In this document: one piece after another, positions 11,066 through 22,900 of the stretch | Position numbering within the stretch: the first letter of the stretch is position 1 | How the letters are laid out: every line of letters starts with the position of its first letter | Assembly (NCBI GenBank): GCA_963989385.1 | Contig: OZ022502.1 | Location: forward strand, 4,370,501 to 4,434,500 | Length of the DNA stretch: 64,000 nucleotides | Origin: Ctena decussata | Lineage: Eukaryota; Mollusca; Bivalvia; Lucinida; Lucinidae | Direction: 5' to 3' | The notes under the pieces: generated by a model | Database searches by the model: none | The model's input: only the letters and a program-made list of their open reading frames with translations | What the model was told of the DNA's origin: nothing | Translations under genes and position numbers: made by a program

Positions 11066-12271
11066 AGTACGGTACTGACACAGATACGAACATCTGACGG
11101 TAAAATGCAGTTTGGAAAACATATCTCGATATTCTGTCTTAGCGCATCTTCTGGTAAATGAGGCCGCTGTAAGATAACCACAATCTGTACGGTAGCAGTG
11201 ATGTATGATTAATGATTTCTCCCTGTTAGTACAATCAAATCATCATCAGTCCACTGATTTCCTTCCTGATTGATCACTAATCACCAATACAATTACTCCA
11301 GAAATGGACGAAACGCGGGCGTAAGAGGGCAAAAAATGTCCTCGGACCTAAGAGATGCGCTTATAAGAAGACTGATATAAGATGCCGCAGCTGCTGTACT
11401 TGGTCAAGATGATTCACGCTTATAGTGAGACAATTAAAAGGGCACTCTAGATATATACTTATAAAGAAAGAATCTGTCTAACGGATTAAAGCGACTTGGA
11501 AAAAAAACGAAAAAAAACAAAAACAAAAAAAAACGGAGTCTCTAAAAAATTAGTTGATTATTTCGCTATAAAGGCTCTATGAGATAGTGTCTCACATTAT
11601 AGACTGGCTCCCAGTCCCTTTGTTTTATTTTTTGGTTTTGACCAAAGGTTGGCCATCAGAATAATTGAATACATATAACCATTTGGCCTGGAAGCCAGGC
11701 TACTCAGTCTATATCGAGCCGTTTCTCAGAAAAAGGGAAACAGAAAATGGATATGATGGGAAAGAGAGAAAAAATCTAACCTCCACCCGCACCTACTGCA
11801 AGCACAGCACATGTAGGCCTTTGCCCTACTATAACCCAAGTGATTCGGACGCCCCGGAACTGAAAGTCAGTGTCATCGTTCGACCGCAACCACCCCATTC
11901 TCCAAACTGCTTGTGTATATGTTAAGGTTGACATAGACTTAGAAAAGCTGTTGACAACGATTCATTGAATATAAAACTAACTAAAACCAGAAGTAAACAA
12001 TAAGGACACCAATATATACATACCCAGATACTGACTGGACAGATAGGCAAAGAATGCTGGCTCGACTGACACTGCCCTAAAATATGGAATCAACAAAAAC
12101 AGTGTATGCCATGCTCCGCCAATAACAGATTGAAAATTTTAAACAGAAATTTCAGATTTTTCTCAAACAAATAATTATTCTCAAGTCATTTAATTCCGTG
12201 TTCATAGTACCTTTCGTTGTTTCCACTCTGTGGGGCGATCACCCAGTCATACTCACATAGATTTTAAAATG
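11066..12271. other. No gene recognised
   Basis: It holds A-rich runs near 11500-11535 and the inverse tail fragment near 11700-11735. The 86-codon frame at 11665-11925 begins across that fragment and has no recognisable domain. Confidence 0.4.
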
Positions 12272-12282
12272 ACCATATACGA

Positions 12283-12558
12283 TTTTTTTTGGTTGGTTGA
12301 TTTGATGCTTAACGTCCACGGTAAACAACTAAGGTCATGTCGAGACGGTCGTTAACCTAACCACACTATTCCTGGGCAGGCTTAGACCTCCTAAGCGGTT
12401 AACCAGTACTAAGTACACATACTTTCGCCAGTAACTGACAACTGCCCTTCTTGAATCAGCGAAAGGAGAAACGAAAGTATGTGGCCAGACCGGGATTCGA
12501 ACCCAGGACCTCTGACTTACGAGTCGGGTGCCCTACCGATTGCGCTACCCGGCCCGGC
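12283..12558 (-). mobile_element. tRNA-derived SINE, full length, with target duplication
   Basis: On the minus strand it starts with a tRNA-like head, GCCGGGCCGGGTAGCGCAAT. The A box lies at about 12536-12547 and the B box GGGTTCGAATCC at 12493-12504. The anticodon position would be CGT, but the anticodon stem no longer pairs. A roughly 180-bp unrelated body follows, with AGTACTGGTTAACCGCTTAG, and the tail CAACCAACCAAAAAAAA. ACCATATACGA flanks it on both sides (12272-12282 and 12559-12569), an 11-bp target duplication typical of LINE-mediated insertion. The same SINE occurs at 30093 and 48116. Confidence 0.9.
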
Positions 12559-12569
12559 ACCATATACGA

Positions 12570-13022
12570 GCATATTTAATTTCTACATGTATGACGTACA
12601 AGACAACGAGATGCTGTCTTACCCAAAATATTATTGTGCACATTTTAAGAGATGTAGACAACATTCTTGTAAGAACACCTAAAAGATTTAAATTAAATGT
12701 TGGGTGAGCTAAACCTGTAATACATGTATAAAACTATTTTTATTCACGTAACTTAAGCAGAACTGTGTCGTTTTAGTTACTTGTTAAGCCCACAATACGT
12801 TAATCTGGTTTAAGCTTTTTTTTCAGTTTCTATCGAGGACGCAGCCGCGGAAGGATAAATGTCAATCTGTCTAGGTAAACTTCTTTTCCACGAATATTCA
12901 TAAAAGGGATGACCCAGTCTAGATGTAAGCATCAGAGTGCCACCTGATGCGGTCCTTCTTGAAATAATGTTTTCAGGCTATTCCGTCTTCATTTGCCGCA
13001 TTGTCCTCAAGTAGATCATAAC
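12570..13022. other. No gene recognised
   Basis: Plain AT-rich sequence without identified repeats or exon signals. Confidence 0.4.
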
Positions 13023-13255
13023 TGAGCCGCGACTCGACAAAACCAACAATGTGGTTGTACGCCCAGCGCAGACTCAAATCAGCCTGGGCATCCGCCTAGT
13101 TTGCCCAGATTTTTAGTGCTCAAAGGGTAACTAAGGGATTAAGCTACCTTTATCCGGAGTCCGAAGACTCTGATACGACTGGGCGGATGCCCAGGTTGAT
13201 CCGAGTCTGCGCTGGGCGCACAACAACATTGTTGGTTTTGTCGTGTCACGGCTCA
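13023..13255. mobile_element. Family A foldback MITE, copy 3
   Basis: A 233-bp palindrome with ends TGAGCCGCGACTCGAC and GTCGTGTCACGGCTCA. Small internal losses are visible next to the apex in the left arm. No target duplication was recognised. Confidence 0.88.
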
Positions 13256-14196
13256 AATTTACTATTTTATAGTGGGCAGGCTAACTTGCTGGAATGGCAG
13301 TAATCTTGGTTAAACACGACGGCGTATGCCATACGGAAAATCTCACAATGCGGTTTAGTTATAAGAATGGAACTATTGATTAAAAGTCGTCTTCCTGGAC
13401 GGCCTTTTCAGGACAGCCTGTTTTCAGGAGAAAAAAGGTGCTTCATGTCTTATGCAAATACGGGCCATAAGAAGTGCATAGGCCACTCTGTGTGTACGCC
13501 TTTGCCTTGTTTGAGGAATAAGTGTAAAACACTCCTGAATCAGAAAGCAGGGAAACGCACTGATCCGTTTATTCTCCTTTTTTTCATTTCTTGATGTTCT
13601 TGGTTGCGAGCATATTAAGTCCTGCAAATAAAACCAGAACCACATGAGATCTACTGACAGCGAAGTTTTAAATCAGCCTGGGCATGCGCAAAATATGATC
13701 AGAGCCTTTCTTAAAAATCTAAAAAGTGAACAGTGATGACTCGGTTAAGCCTGTGCGCAATGCGCAGGCTGAACTGCGTATTTGCTGTTTGCCGATGTAT
13801 TGAGATACTTTTGTAGCCTGAAACGGCCCCGTATTTTCCCGTTACACGGCTTGATGGGTAATTTCTGGGATGCAGATTTCTATAATTGGTAATCATGGAT
13901 CTTGGCACGAATATTAGATGTTAAATGAGTGTAAATATTGTTGTCCTTTGAAAGTTGCGAGAATCAATACTAAGACCACTTAAAACAGACCAATGCGCCG
14001 TATTTTAATGACCTCGAGAGAATAGTCTCAGTTTCTGATATTTAGATAAATATGAATTTTGTTCATCAGCCGCTGAAATTTAATTTCAATATTTCTGTGT
14101 AAGTGATAAGAATCGAATATTTGTATAAGCATTGCACAGCCAAATCCATGAAAGGTGCTACTTGTAAGATGTACCGTAACGTATTACTATAAAGAA
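13256..14196. other. No gene; possible family A relative at 13660-13790
   Basis: AATCAGCCTGGGCATGCGCA with TGATCAGAGCCTTTCTTAAA, and the complementary TGCGCAATGCGCAGGCTGAA further right, resemble a divergent or internally changed family A hairpin. The rest shows nothing recognisable. The open frames at 13367-13645 on both strands are unsupported. Confidence 0.35.
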
Positions 14197-14528
14197 CATA
14201 GGGTATAATCGATTCCGCCAATTTTCGTTTCCTGCAGAGACGACCGTCATATTTGGCTTCCGCCGAGACTGTCCGCGAGCTCTTGCTTCCTGTAGAGACT
14301 ACTGTCCTCGAAAAATGGTTTCCTGCAGCGACTGTCCGCGTGATTCTGCTTCCTGCAGAGGCTCTCGGCAGTAAGCAGAATCACGCGGACAGTCTCTGCA
14401 GGAAGCCATTTATCATGTACAGAAGTCTCGGCAGGAAGCAAGAGTTCGCGGACAGTCTCGGCGGAAGCCAAATATGATGTACAGTCTCTGCAGGAAGCGA
14501 ACATTAGCGGAATCGATTATACCATGTG
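14197..14528. mobile_element. Family B foldback MITE, copy 2
   Basis: A 332-bp palindrome with ends CATAGGGTATAA and TTATACCATGTG, flanked by AAGAA at 14192-14196 and 14529-14533. Its arms carry the same 29-33-bp CTTCCTGCnGAGACT units as copy 1. Overlapping 74- and 85-codon frames on opposite strands are by-products of the palindrome. Confidence 0.92.
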
Positions 14529-15842
14529 AAGAATAACATATTAGAAACAAGCAGATAATGTGAGCTGGCTGTTATATGCGGCGTTCAAAACCTGCATCGA
14601 CTCCCTGTCGGCAAACAGAATATGAAGACAGCAGCTCAAATGGAATAAAATTATAATTCTTTGCCGAATTCACGTTGAATAATTTTTATTTCAAATATAA
14701 TTCCTAACACATACATGTGTCACGGAAAATCACGAGTGCTTTACCGAACTTTGATCGATTATTATTAGCCAGAATCGATATCATTACATCGGCTAGAGAT
14801 AATTTTCCCACTGGCACTTCACTTTAACACAAAAGCGTGTGAATAAACCCTTTAAGCAAATAATGTCTACGAAAAAGCATAACAATTGCTTATTTAATCG
14901 TGAAATTTATATTGACTCGATAAACGATCAATTTCCGACGTCCATTTATTTCCAGTCGCGCATCAGATTTGCATTACGTGTCTCTGACTGAGTGAATTAG
15001 CAAGAATGATTGGCATCGCAGAAAATAAGACAGTATGCCATGTTAGAACAGCAAATACTAAACATCAACTTTTGTATCTATTTATGAGAGTGTTCACTTT
15101 TTAACTCATATGATTAACAGGGATCATATATTGCATACACGAACACGAAAACCTTTAATTAAATAACGCGGATTCGCAGATTAATGCAAGTTTTTCCCGC
15201 TTAAATACCCTGTAAAGTACAATTATGTGGCGCTGCTCAATGTTTATTGTGTCTGAATATTTGACTATTCTGCATATTGTTGTGTCTTGAATGTATAATA
15301 TTGTGCTATTAGCACAAATCAATTTCAACTGCAACAGGTCGTAATTGAATCTTGGATAATATATAGATAAAGATCATTTGACTTTGGCAAAGCCCCAAAG
15401 AACAGCCCACCCCTAGACAACTAAAGAAAAAAGTAAAACCACAAAATAGATAATAATAATAAAAAAAAGAAGAAGAAAATGGAACATTTTCGATGACAGA
15501 CTTTGGAATAATGCATTACTGATTACATGGGCGATATTCTAGATCCCTGGGTTACCAGGGACAGAACGGACTCAAGCACTGTCTCAAGCTCTGCTCGGGC
15601 GTCATCCACGGGCTAGTTTTCAACTTTAACACGCCGAGACGAAATTTGACATGTTGTTCGTCATTTCTATGCAACTTTTTAAGAATAAAAGTAATTATGA
15701 TTGTTGAAAAATATTTTGAATGCCTGACTTTTGGTAGAGTGCAAAAATGGGAAGTGATGTTTTCTGACCATTTTCTAAAGCAATTTGAGCGAACGTTTTG
15801 TTTTTGTTTATGCTAGGCCACGATTCTCATCTACTTGCCATA
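14529..15842. other. No gene recognised
   Basis: Strongly AT-rich. An A-rich low-complexity patch lies near 15440-15480. No exon-like stretch or known element was seen. Confidence 0.4.
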
Positions 15843-16072
15843 GACGCGAGAAAACCAACAATGTGGTTGTGCGCCCAGCGCAGACTCAGATCAGCCTGGG
15901 CATCCGCCCAGTCTGATCAGAGTCTTCGCTTTCCGCATGAAGGTAGCTTAGTCCCTCAGCTACCCTTTAAGCGCTTAGCAAAGAGTCTGATCAGACTGGG
16001 TGAATGCACAGGCTGATCTGAGTCTGCGCTGGGCGGACGACCACATTGTTGGTTTTCTCGTGTCGCGGCTCA
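15843..16072. mobile_element. Family A foldback MITE, copy 4
   Basis: The right end GTCGCGGCTCA is intact; the left end is eroded to GACGCGAG. The inner structure is the clearest of all copies: GACTCAGATCAGCCTGGGC at 15883-15901, a spacer ATCC, then GCCCAGTCTGATCAGAGTC at 15906-15924. That is a 17-of-19 match to the complement of the first block, so a hairpin sits inside the arm. Confidence 0.9.
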
Positions 16073-16503
16073 TATGTAAACTGATCTCCTGCTTAAACGT
16101 GACTTTCAAGTGTTCTGCATTTTGAGGTCCAGCTCTTTTTGCAGTTATTTTCACAATAAATAACAAATCTAAGCCAAATATCGCCCGCAGATATAGCCTC
16201 ATGATGTCAAGATTAGGCCCTGTCTGCTACATAATGATGTTATTTCCGTTGTACCATCTATACCGATTCCTGAAGATCACAGAATATACTGCTGCACGAG
16301 AAATACGGCATATTGCATGATGTAAGAGCCAGATTAACTGTTCAGCTCAGCCGTTTCGAGTCCAAAATTTACTTTTTTAACGCTTTGGTAGGCTCCGAAA
16401 GAAACATGCATTGCGAAGGCTACATGTATATCGACGTGCATGGTATGGTCTTGGTCGATCTTAAGCCCAACGAAGTTACTTTCACGCGATCGTTTATACT
16501 ATT

Positions 16504-16728
16504 TGAGCCGCATCAAAATGGCATATGCGACCAACTCGACTCAGATCAACCTGGGAATTCGCTCAGTCTGATCAGAGTCTTCGCTGTCGGCATGGAACTA
16601 ACGTAGACCCTGAACTACCCTTTAAGCACACAGCGAAGACTCTGATCAGACTGGGCAGATGCCCAGGCTGATCTGAGTCTTCGCTGGGCGCACATGCCAC
16701 ATTGTTGGTTTTGTCGTGTCTCGGTTCA
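16504..16728. mobile_element. Family A foldback MITE, copy 5 (divergent)
   Basis: Only about 430 bp from copy 4. The left terminal 30 bp are heavily changed (TGAGCCGCATCAAAATGGC), while the right end retains TTGTCGTGTCTCGGTTCA. The inner blocks are well kept. It belongs to the variant subgroup with a GCGCACATGCCACATTG right arm, shared with copies 6 and 10. Confidence 0.85.
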
Positions 16729-17224
16729 TTTATTACTGGCAACAGTCCAACGTCATTTTAAAAGCATCCTATGGTGTGCTCAAATGGTTTGATAAAAATG
16801 TCCTTTTTGCATATTCAGCTTGGTACACTCAGATATATATGACAAACCTTTGCTGTTTTTCCTTACCATCTGGGTAACTACTCCAACTGCTTCTCATTAG
16901 GTCTTATTTATTTACCAAATTATCATTAAGTTACTGGTATGTTGAATGCTTTGAAGAGTTTTTGCTGGCTTTACCTTAATATTTGTGTTGTGTTTGTTCT
17001 GATTTGCTGAACCAATAGTTTTATTTGCATGCAACATGCAGGATATTTATGCATTTTCTGGAGTTTTGCCACATAGCTTTCTTGCATCGACTAATATTAC
17101 AGAATATGCAATGCAGGGAGCGTCACGTTGCTTTATGTTATGATGCATTTGCTTTCTTCTGTTTATTCTACGTATTTTGCAATGGGAACCAAAATGTTAA
17201 TGACCGTCACTGCCAGTCCAATAA
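16729..17224. other. No gene recognised
   Basis: AT-rich sequence. The 70-codon frame at 17025-17237 is Cys/Phe-rich but matches no domain I know. Confidence 0.35.
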
Positions 17225-17439
17225 TTTAACTCTTTAAGTACCAGTGACGAAAATAGCAGAGTTCGGCAAACAGCGTAGATCTTGATGAGGCGGCTCATAA
17301 AATGAGCCGCCTCATCTATATCTACACTGTTTGCCCTCTAGTGTTTGAATTTGCAATATTATATAGCTAGGACAAAAATGATTAAGAAATTTTGCAGACG
17401 TATATTTTATTGTCTGTTTTTTGGCGCTTAAAGAGTTAA
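17225..17439. mobile_element. Family D foldback MITE, copy 2
   Basis: Ends TTAACTCTTTAAGTACC and GCGCTTAAAGAGTTAA, with the centre GAGGCGGCTCATAAAATGAGCCGCCTC at about 17286-17312 and flanking TCTACACTGTTTGCCCTCTA. TTTAA/TTAAA sequence at the borders suggests insertion at a TTAA-like target, but the exact edges are uncertain. Confidence 0.88.
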
Positions 17440-19280
17440 AGCTGGTTGTTGTCTTTGCCTGCCTCCAAACTGAAGGTCAGTGGGTGTCTCCTTTTTCCTA
17501 ATTATTAAAAGTATGATGACTGAAAGTCAGACAACGCAAAATCCGATGGCTGATGTCTTTTGAGGGCAGTTACAACTAATATTGAGGGCTATCTCGCGTG
17601 CCTTGCAATTCAAAGTTTGACGACTTTCTTTGGCGGCATGAAAAGTAGAGTGGTAACTGTTTTTGCGTCATCCCAATAAAAGTCTGTGAACAACTCGAGT
17701 GTCTTGCAGTTTATTGGTTGACGACTCTTTTGGAGGGCTAATAATAATAACAACAACAACAACAACAAAATAAATGAATACATTGATTAAATAAAAATGA
17801 AACGAATGAATAAATAAATACAAACTATAGCTGTCTTTGGTAACATTGCAAATAAAGGTTTTTGACATTCTGACTTAGATGTCTACCTTTTGTGACCGTT
17901 TCTGCCGGCGCTGCAACTTTGAGTTTGGTTGCTGTTTCTGGACGCCTGACAGCTTAAACAGCTAATGTCTCTCTTTCTGTTTCCAAATCTAAAACGAAAG
18001 TCTGTAGCTGCCTTCCAACAATAGGGTTGAGGAAGTTTCTGTTTCCGTAATGTTAAAAAACAACTGATGTCTCTGTCGGTCTGATAAGCAAAACGCTGAC
18101 AAATGTAGTGGTTTTGTGGTGCCCGGCAACTTATGGTTGATGTCTTTAGCTCTCAGTCTAATCACTTCAAGTTTGATGACTAGTTCCCGCGCTCCAACAA
18201 AAAAAAAGGTTGCGAGGTTGCGGACTTGCCTGCTGCCAACGATCATTCAAGAAAGAAGTTAATGCAGAAATGACCAAATCGACAATGATCCTGTCAAAGA
18301 AGTAACCGTAATTGACCAGCTGTTTCTTGAACCTGGTTTAGCATTAACCAATTAATGCCTCACGGATCTTCTATACAATATTACGGTCATGTCTGCACTG
18401 GAGTATAACGAGTTTTGGACATAATTTTATTTTCCGCGACATTCCTGCATTGAGTGAAATGGAATGCTTGACAAGCCGAAGAATGCGAAGTTTCTCCTGA
18501 TCGACACTGTCTGCCAAGACTAAGTACCAGCTTATTGAACGCCGTAGCTGTCTGATATTCAGTACATGTATTACAAAGACTCAATATCATACAGGTACGG
18601 CGTTACATTGAATGTAACATCTGGTTGTTTATATATATTTAAACGGCATGATGTTTTAATTTTGATGGATTCGATAGAAACATGGATCGATTTATTGATT
18701 GGTTTTAAAATATAACATTGCTGCATGTTTCAGCAAATGAAATTGGTTGTGGGAAATTATTTTCAAAGAAAAGAAATTAAACAGAAAATGCAAAATATTT
18801 GCAAAGCCAACATCTTTTAGAAAGATTATTCCCATGGTATTTCGTAGAAAACTGAGAAAAAGATCAGCGAGAATAATAAATGCAGAGCACGCCGCAGCCT
18901 AATTGATTTGTACTTCATGCGCTGAATATTTATCAGAAAATTATGTACAGCTGTTCGAAGAATCCAGATTTCATAAACGGGAACTTTTATTTCGATTTTA
19001 TGATTTTCCTATTAATCCGTTGGTCGAAAATGTTATATCCATTTCTCTCTAGGAATTTAATGATAAGATTGATATCATGTAAGCGAGAAATATCCTGAGT
19101 GTTTGAGCAGGAGATCACACAAGCCGACAAGATGGTGTAGTGGCTTTGCTGAACAGAAGCCGACAATATTCCATTTTTAAATGTAACAATACTGTTTGCG
19201 CCCTAAGACTCGTTTTTGAAGCCATATCAAAGTTCTGTCACCACAGTCATGATACGGCGTATTACATGCAGTTTGGTCGT
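17440..19280. other. No gene recognised; low-complexity AAC/AAT patch
   Basis: An interrupted AAC/AAAT tract lies at about 17741-17825. From 17450 to 18250 there is loosely repetitive text with recurring TGATGACTg/TGACGACT words, possibly an old degraded tandem array. No exon could be supported. Confidence 0.35.
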
Positions 19281-19448
19281 CAGTGGCGGATCCAGAGGGG
19301 GTTCGGGGGTTCAAACGAACCCCCTCGTCAGCCTTAATTATTTCATTTTCATGGGGAATTTCAGGAAAAATTGGTCAAACTGCACAAATCGACCCCCAAC
19401 TCTCAGCTTATTCGAACCACCTTTCCAAAATTTCTGGATCCGCCCCTG
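19281..19448. mobile_element. hAT-like MITE with 5-bp target duplication
   Basis: Ends CAGTGGCGGATCCAGA and TCTGGATCCGCCCCTG form terminal inverted repeats. GTCGT flanks both sides (19276-19280 and 19449-19453). CAGnGGCGnnnCCAG-type termini are common in hAT-like elements. A 5-bp duplication is shorter than the classical 8 bp, so superfamily placement stays open. No transposase; the overlapping plus frames of 62-88 codons are by-products. Confidence 0.82.
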
Positions 19449-19693
19449 GTCGTCGCCAGTCAACTGATAGTCACCCACCCACTTACAGTGCTAGCGAAAG
19501 CTACACAATGTCTGCCGATGGGTACAAAGACTATTGTCGGGTGTCTTGAAAACGGTTAAATGTTTCCGTGCTTTTTATCTTCTAGTTCAGTGGGGTAAAA
19601 AGGTTCCTTTAGAGTTATTTTGAAGAGAATTCATCAGTTCCCGCCGTACTAGATGGCGTAGTCAGTGTTGCGTTTGTCATTATAAGTCACGAC

Positions 19694-19920
19694 CAGGGGC
19701 CGTATTTATAAAATGACTTAAGTCGTTGCTATGCTGTTGCTAAGACGAAATTTCTATGAAGGAGATTCCCTACAACTATGAAATTTGCTCTGGAGGAACA
19801 GTCTTTTGAGACTGTTCCTCCAGAGCAAAGTTCGTAGTTGTTGGGAAGCTCCTTCATAGAAATTCAGCCCTAGCAACAGCATAGCAACCACTTAAGTTGT
19901 TTTATAAATACGGCCCCAGG
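19694..19920. mobile_element. Family C foldback MITE, copy 1
   Basis: A palindrome with ends AGGGGCCGTATTTATAAAA and its complement. The arms contain GTTGCTATGCTGTTGCTAAG, ATTTCTATGAAGGAGATTCC and CTCTGGAGGAACAGTCT around a short apex at about 19810. The termini abut CC/GG runs, so the last base or two cannot be placed exactly. Confidence 0.9.
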
Positions 19921-22900
19921 GTCTATTTAACCGAGATTTGGCTATATATACTAGTCAAAATAAGTTCCGCCGCATTGATTGTAGCATCTTTTTCTAAAAA
20001 AGTGCCATGATGACTGAAGTTCAACAGCCATTGAGGTACTGAAATGCCATTTTTGTATTGCTAGACAGACAAATTTTTAAATTTTAATGTAAACCGACAG
20101 TTAGCGCAACGTTCAGTTTTAATGAGAGTTATTTCTAATTTTCCGAGATTTCTCACGAAACAAAATCGCCTTTTCTTTTAGTTATATTCTCATTTTCCCA
20201 TCTGTTCCCCTTAGATACAGTTTTGGGATCGCAGATGTCCTACATGCTGAAAAAATTGCATTCAAGACTGAAGCACTTCTGAATTTCAACGTTTAGGCAG
20301 ATAAGCCATGCTTTCTAACTTTGTAGTGACATTGCCATAGACATTTCAAAACTGCATGCCTGTCACAATTTAGCAATAAACTGATGCATTCTTATTTGAA
20401 AATGTTGCGAAGAAAATTATTTACATGTCAAGAAAAAAAACAGAGCTAAAATTTATGACTTATAGGGCCATATTTCGATAATAAAATTTCCTATTGTTTA
20501 GATTCAAAGGGAGGTAATTTACGGTCTTGTATATTTTAAGATGCAATCTTCGCCATTTGAGACTTTGTTCGGGTTTGATTAAGATGTTTTTGGATTGTAG
20601 GGGTTCTCGTGATTTAAATGAGATAATAATAACGGTACTGCGCCCAGTCTCATTTTCTACTGTTTACTAGTTATGCGAGGTAACTCTGTACATGCAAGTA
20701 GGAAACTGATACATTAAAAACTTTTCCTTGGACAAAGGTTTTGGCATCCAATTGAAAGCAAAATATTTGGAAAATATTATGTCTGAATTTGCCGCAAACT
20801 TATTTTGGCGAGTATTTAGTGCATTCGTCAAGCATTTCAAAGCTTACTTACATGTACCACAGGTAGTCGAAAGAAGACATCTAATTTGATTCAGAAACGT
20901 TAAGCTTTGCAAAAGGGGCTTTTTGATATCGAAACATTTTCAAATAACATGATAAAAATATATAAAATTTGAATTTTCTTTGCCGTTGTAAAGCTTCTGA
21001 TAAACATGATAAATATTAGGATAGGAAACTAAATATAACAAACGTAGATTATACTGTTCCTTTAGATGTCTTTTCATTGATCTTTTCTTGGAATTTATTC
21101 AGTTTTATATCCTTCAAAGTCTGCGCACAGCAGCAAGTGACAATCAAATGGGTCTTTTCAGGGGACAATTACAATCTCATAGTCATTAACTATGGTGGGC
21201 CAGACAAGCCATCGCACCCTCGCAGGATAATTGGTATTATATATAAGTAGCTGACATTCTATCACGTTTGTAGTGAACAGCGAAAGCTATTATCAAACTG
21301 CGCATATTCGCAGTTTAATCCGAGCATTTCCTGTTCGGCTAAGCCGTCTTTTTTAGTTTCCCATGCTGTGCTTCTAATAATGCTGCATGTCGTGAAATGA
21401 TCTCCAAGAACTTCATTGTGCGTCATTGATGGCCCCACTCGACTTCTTACACATTTATAACAATAAACTGAATCAAAATGAACTTTCCCTATTCGCCACA
21501 ATGGCTCTAGGTATTCGGACACAACTTACCAAATGTATAAGACGTGATAGACTTATGTAAGGTTAAATGGTACACTTTCCATATTGTTTTCATTTTTGCC
21601 TCCCGTCTCTGTGGGGTTCTACACTGAACGTAAGAGATTTACTCTTTTAGGAACATTTTTGCTTTCCGATAATAGAAGTGACGCCATTTCGGAAGTGTTT
21701 GTATCGTACAGAGGAGCATACGTGAAGTTACAAAACATGTTCTGCGTTTTAAAATGGTAAGAAACATTAAGGTTCACCTACACCTCGAAGAAACAGAAAC
21801 AACGCTTTTGGGTACTTGGATTTTGTACTATGAGTATTACGGCAACAGATGTCCCGATGTTTTATCTGTCATGGTATAAATGATTTCTATCTGTCGTGGT
21901 CCATGCCGAGAATCTCAGAAAATAGGCATATTAAGCATGGAAATACATATCTTATATACTTGATATTCATTTATTGGGATTCTCATAGGAAATTATTGTG
22001 ACATATTCCTGCTTTCTCTTTCTTCTATGGCCATTATTAAGCCTCACGGATATACGAGACTAGATACTTGGTAGCAGCAGATGACCTCAAGCATGATGGC
22101 ATCAAATTTCTAGATACATACATGTATATGCAATGCGACTCTATCCGGGCTGAAAATGATACATCACAGTGGATCAGTGGATGTATATTTGTAAGGCCCC
22201 GGGTTACTTCCAACGTTGTACTTCCAGTACTTGCGAATAATATTCTGTTTTAGGTTTATGATTCTATAATCGGAATATTTTGCGCAAGCTGATGTTAAGC
22301 ATTCCTCACATGTACACTTATGGTCATAACTTGTTTGTATGCAAACATGATAATAATAATGGTAATATTGTAATGAAACCATTGCTAAAGGTATCAGAAA
22401 AGTCCAAGGGCGTCGATCTCCGTTTTTTAATATTAAGATGTTTTTATTTGTTTCATAATTATTTTAAAGGAAATATGTTATTTATGTCATAGTGCAGCAT
22501 AGAAATGGGCATGCTTAAACCAGACAGCGCAAATATGCAGATAGAGTATCTTTTCGCCACAATGCCGTGGAAGCCATAAGATATTGCATATATAGGTTTC
22601 ATTAGTATTCTCCAGGGCGCTTTATGACAAAGATAAACTGTTCAATATTTTATACTGACATGTTCAATCAAGGTTTAAGAGTGAGGAATTACGCGAAACT
22701 ATTCTCATAATTGCTTTAAGACGTTTCTGCACTTGTTTTCTATATTCAGATCTAAGCAAAATTGACACCAAAACAACCGTATAACACCTGCGCTCAGTGG
22801 TGGCAATGTAGCAAGAAATAGGTTTAATTGGCTCAGTTATTTGTTTAATATGTTTTGTTATTTCTTTCTTTTCTCTCTAGACTTTAGGCAATATTGTGTA

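Noticed and set aside
12493..12558. tRNA gene (A and B boxes present)
   Set aside because: The anticodon stem does not pair, the sequence continues into a SINE body and tail, and target duplications flank the whole unit. The same applies to 48116 and 58315.
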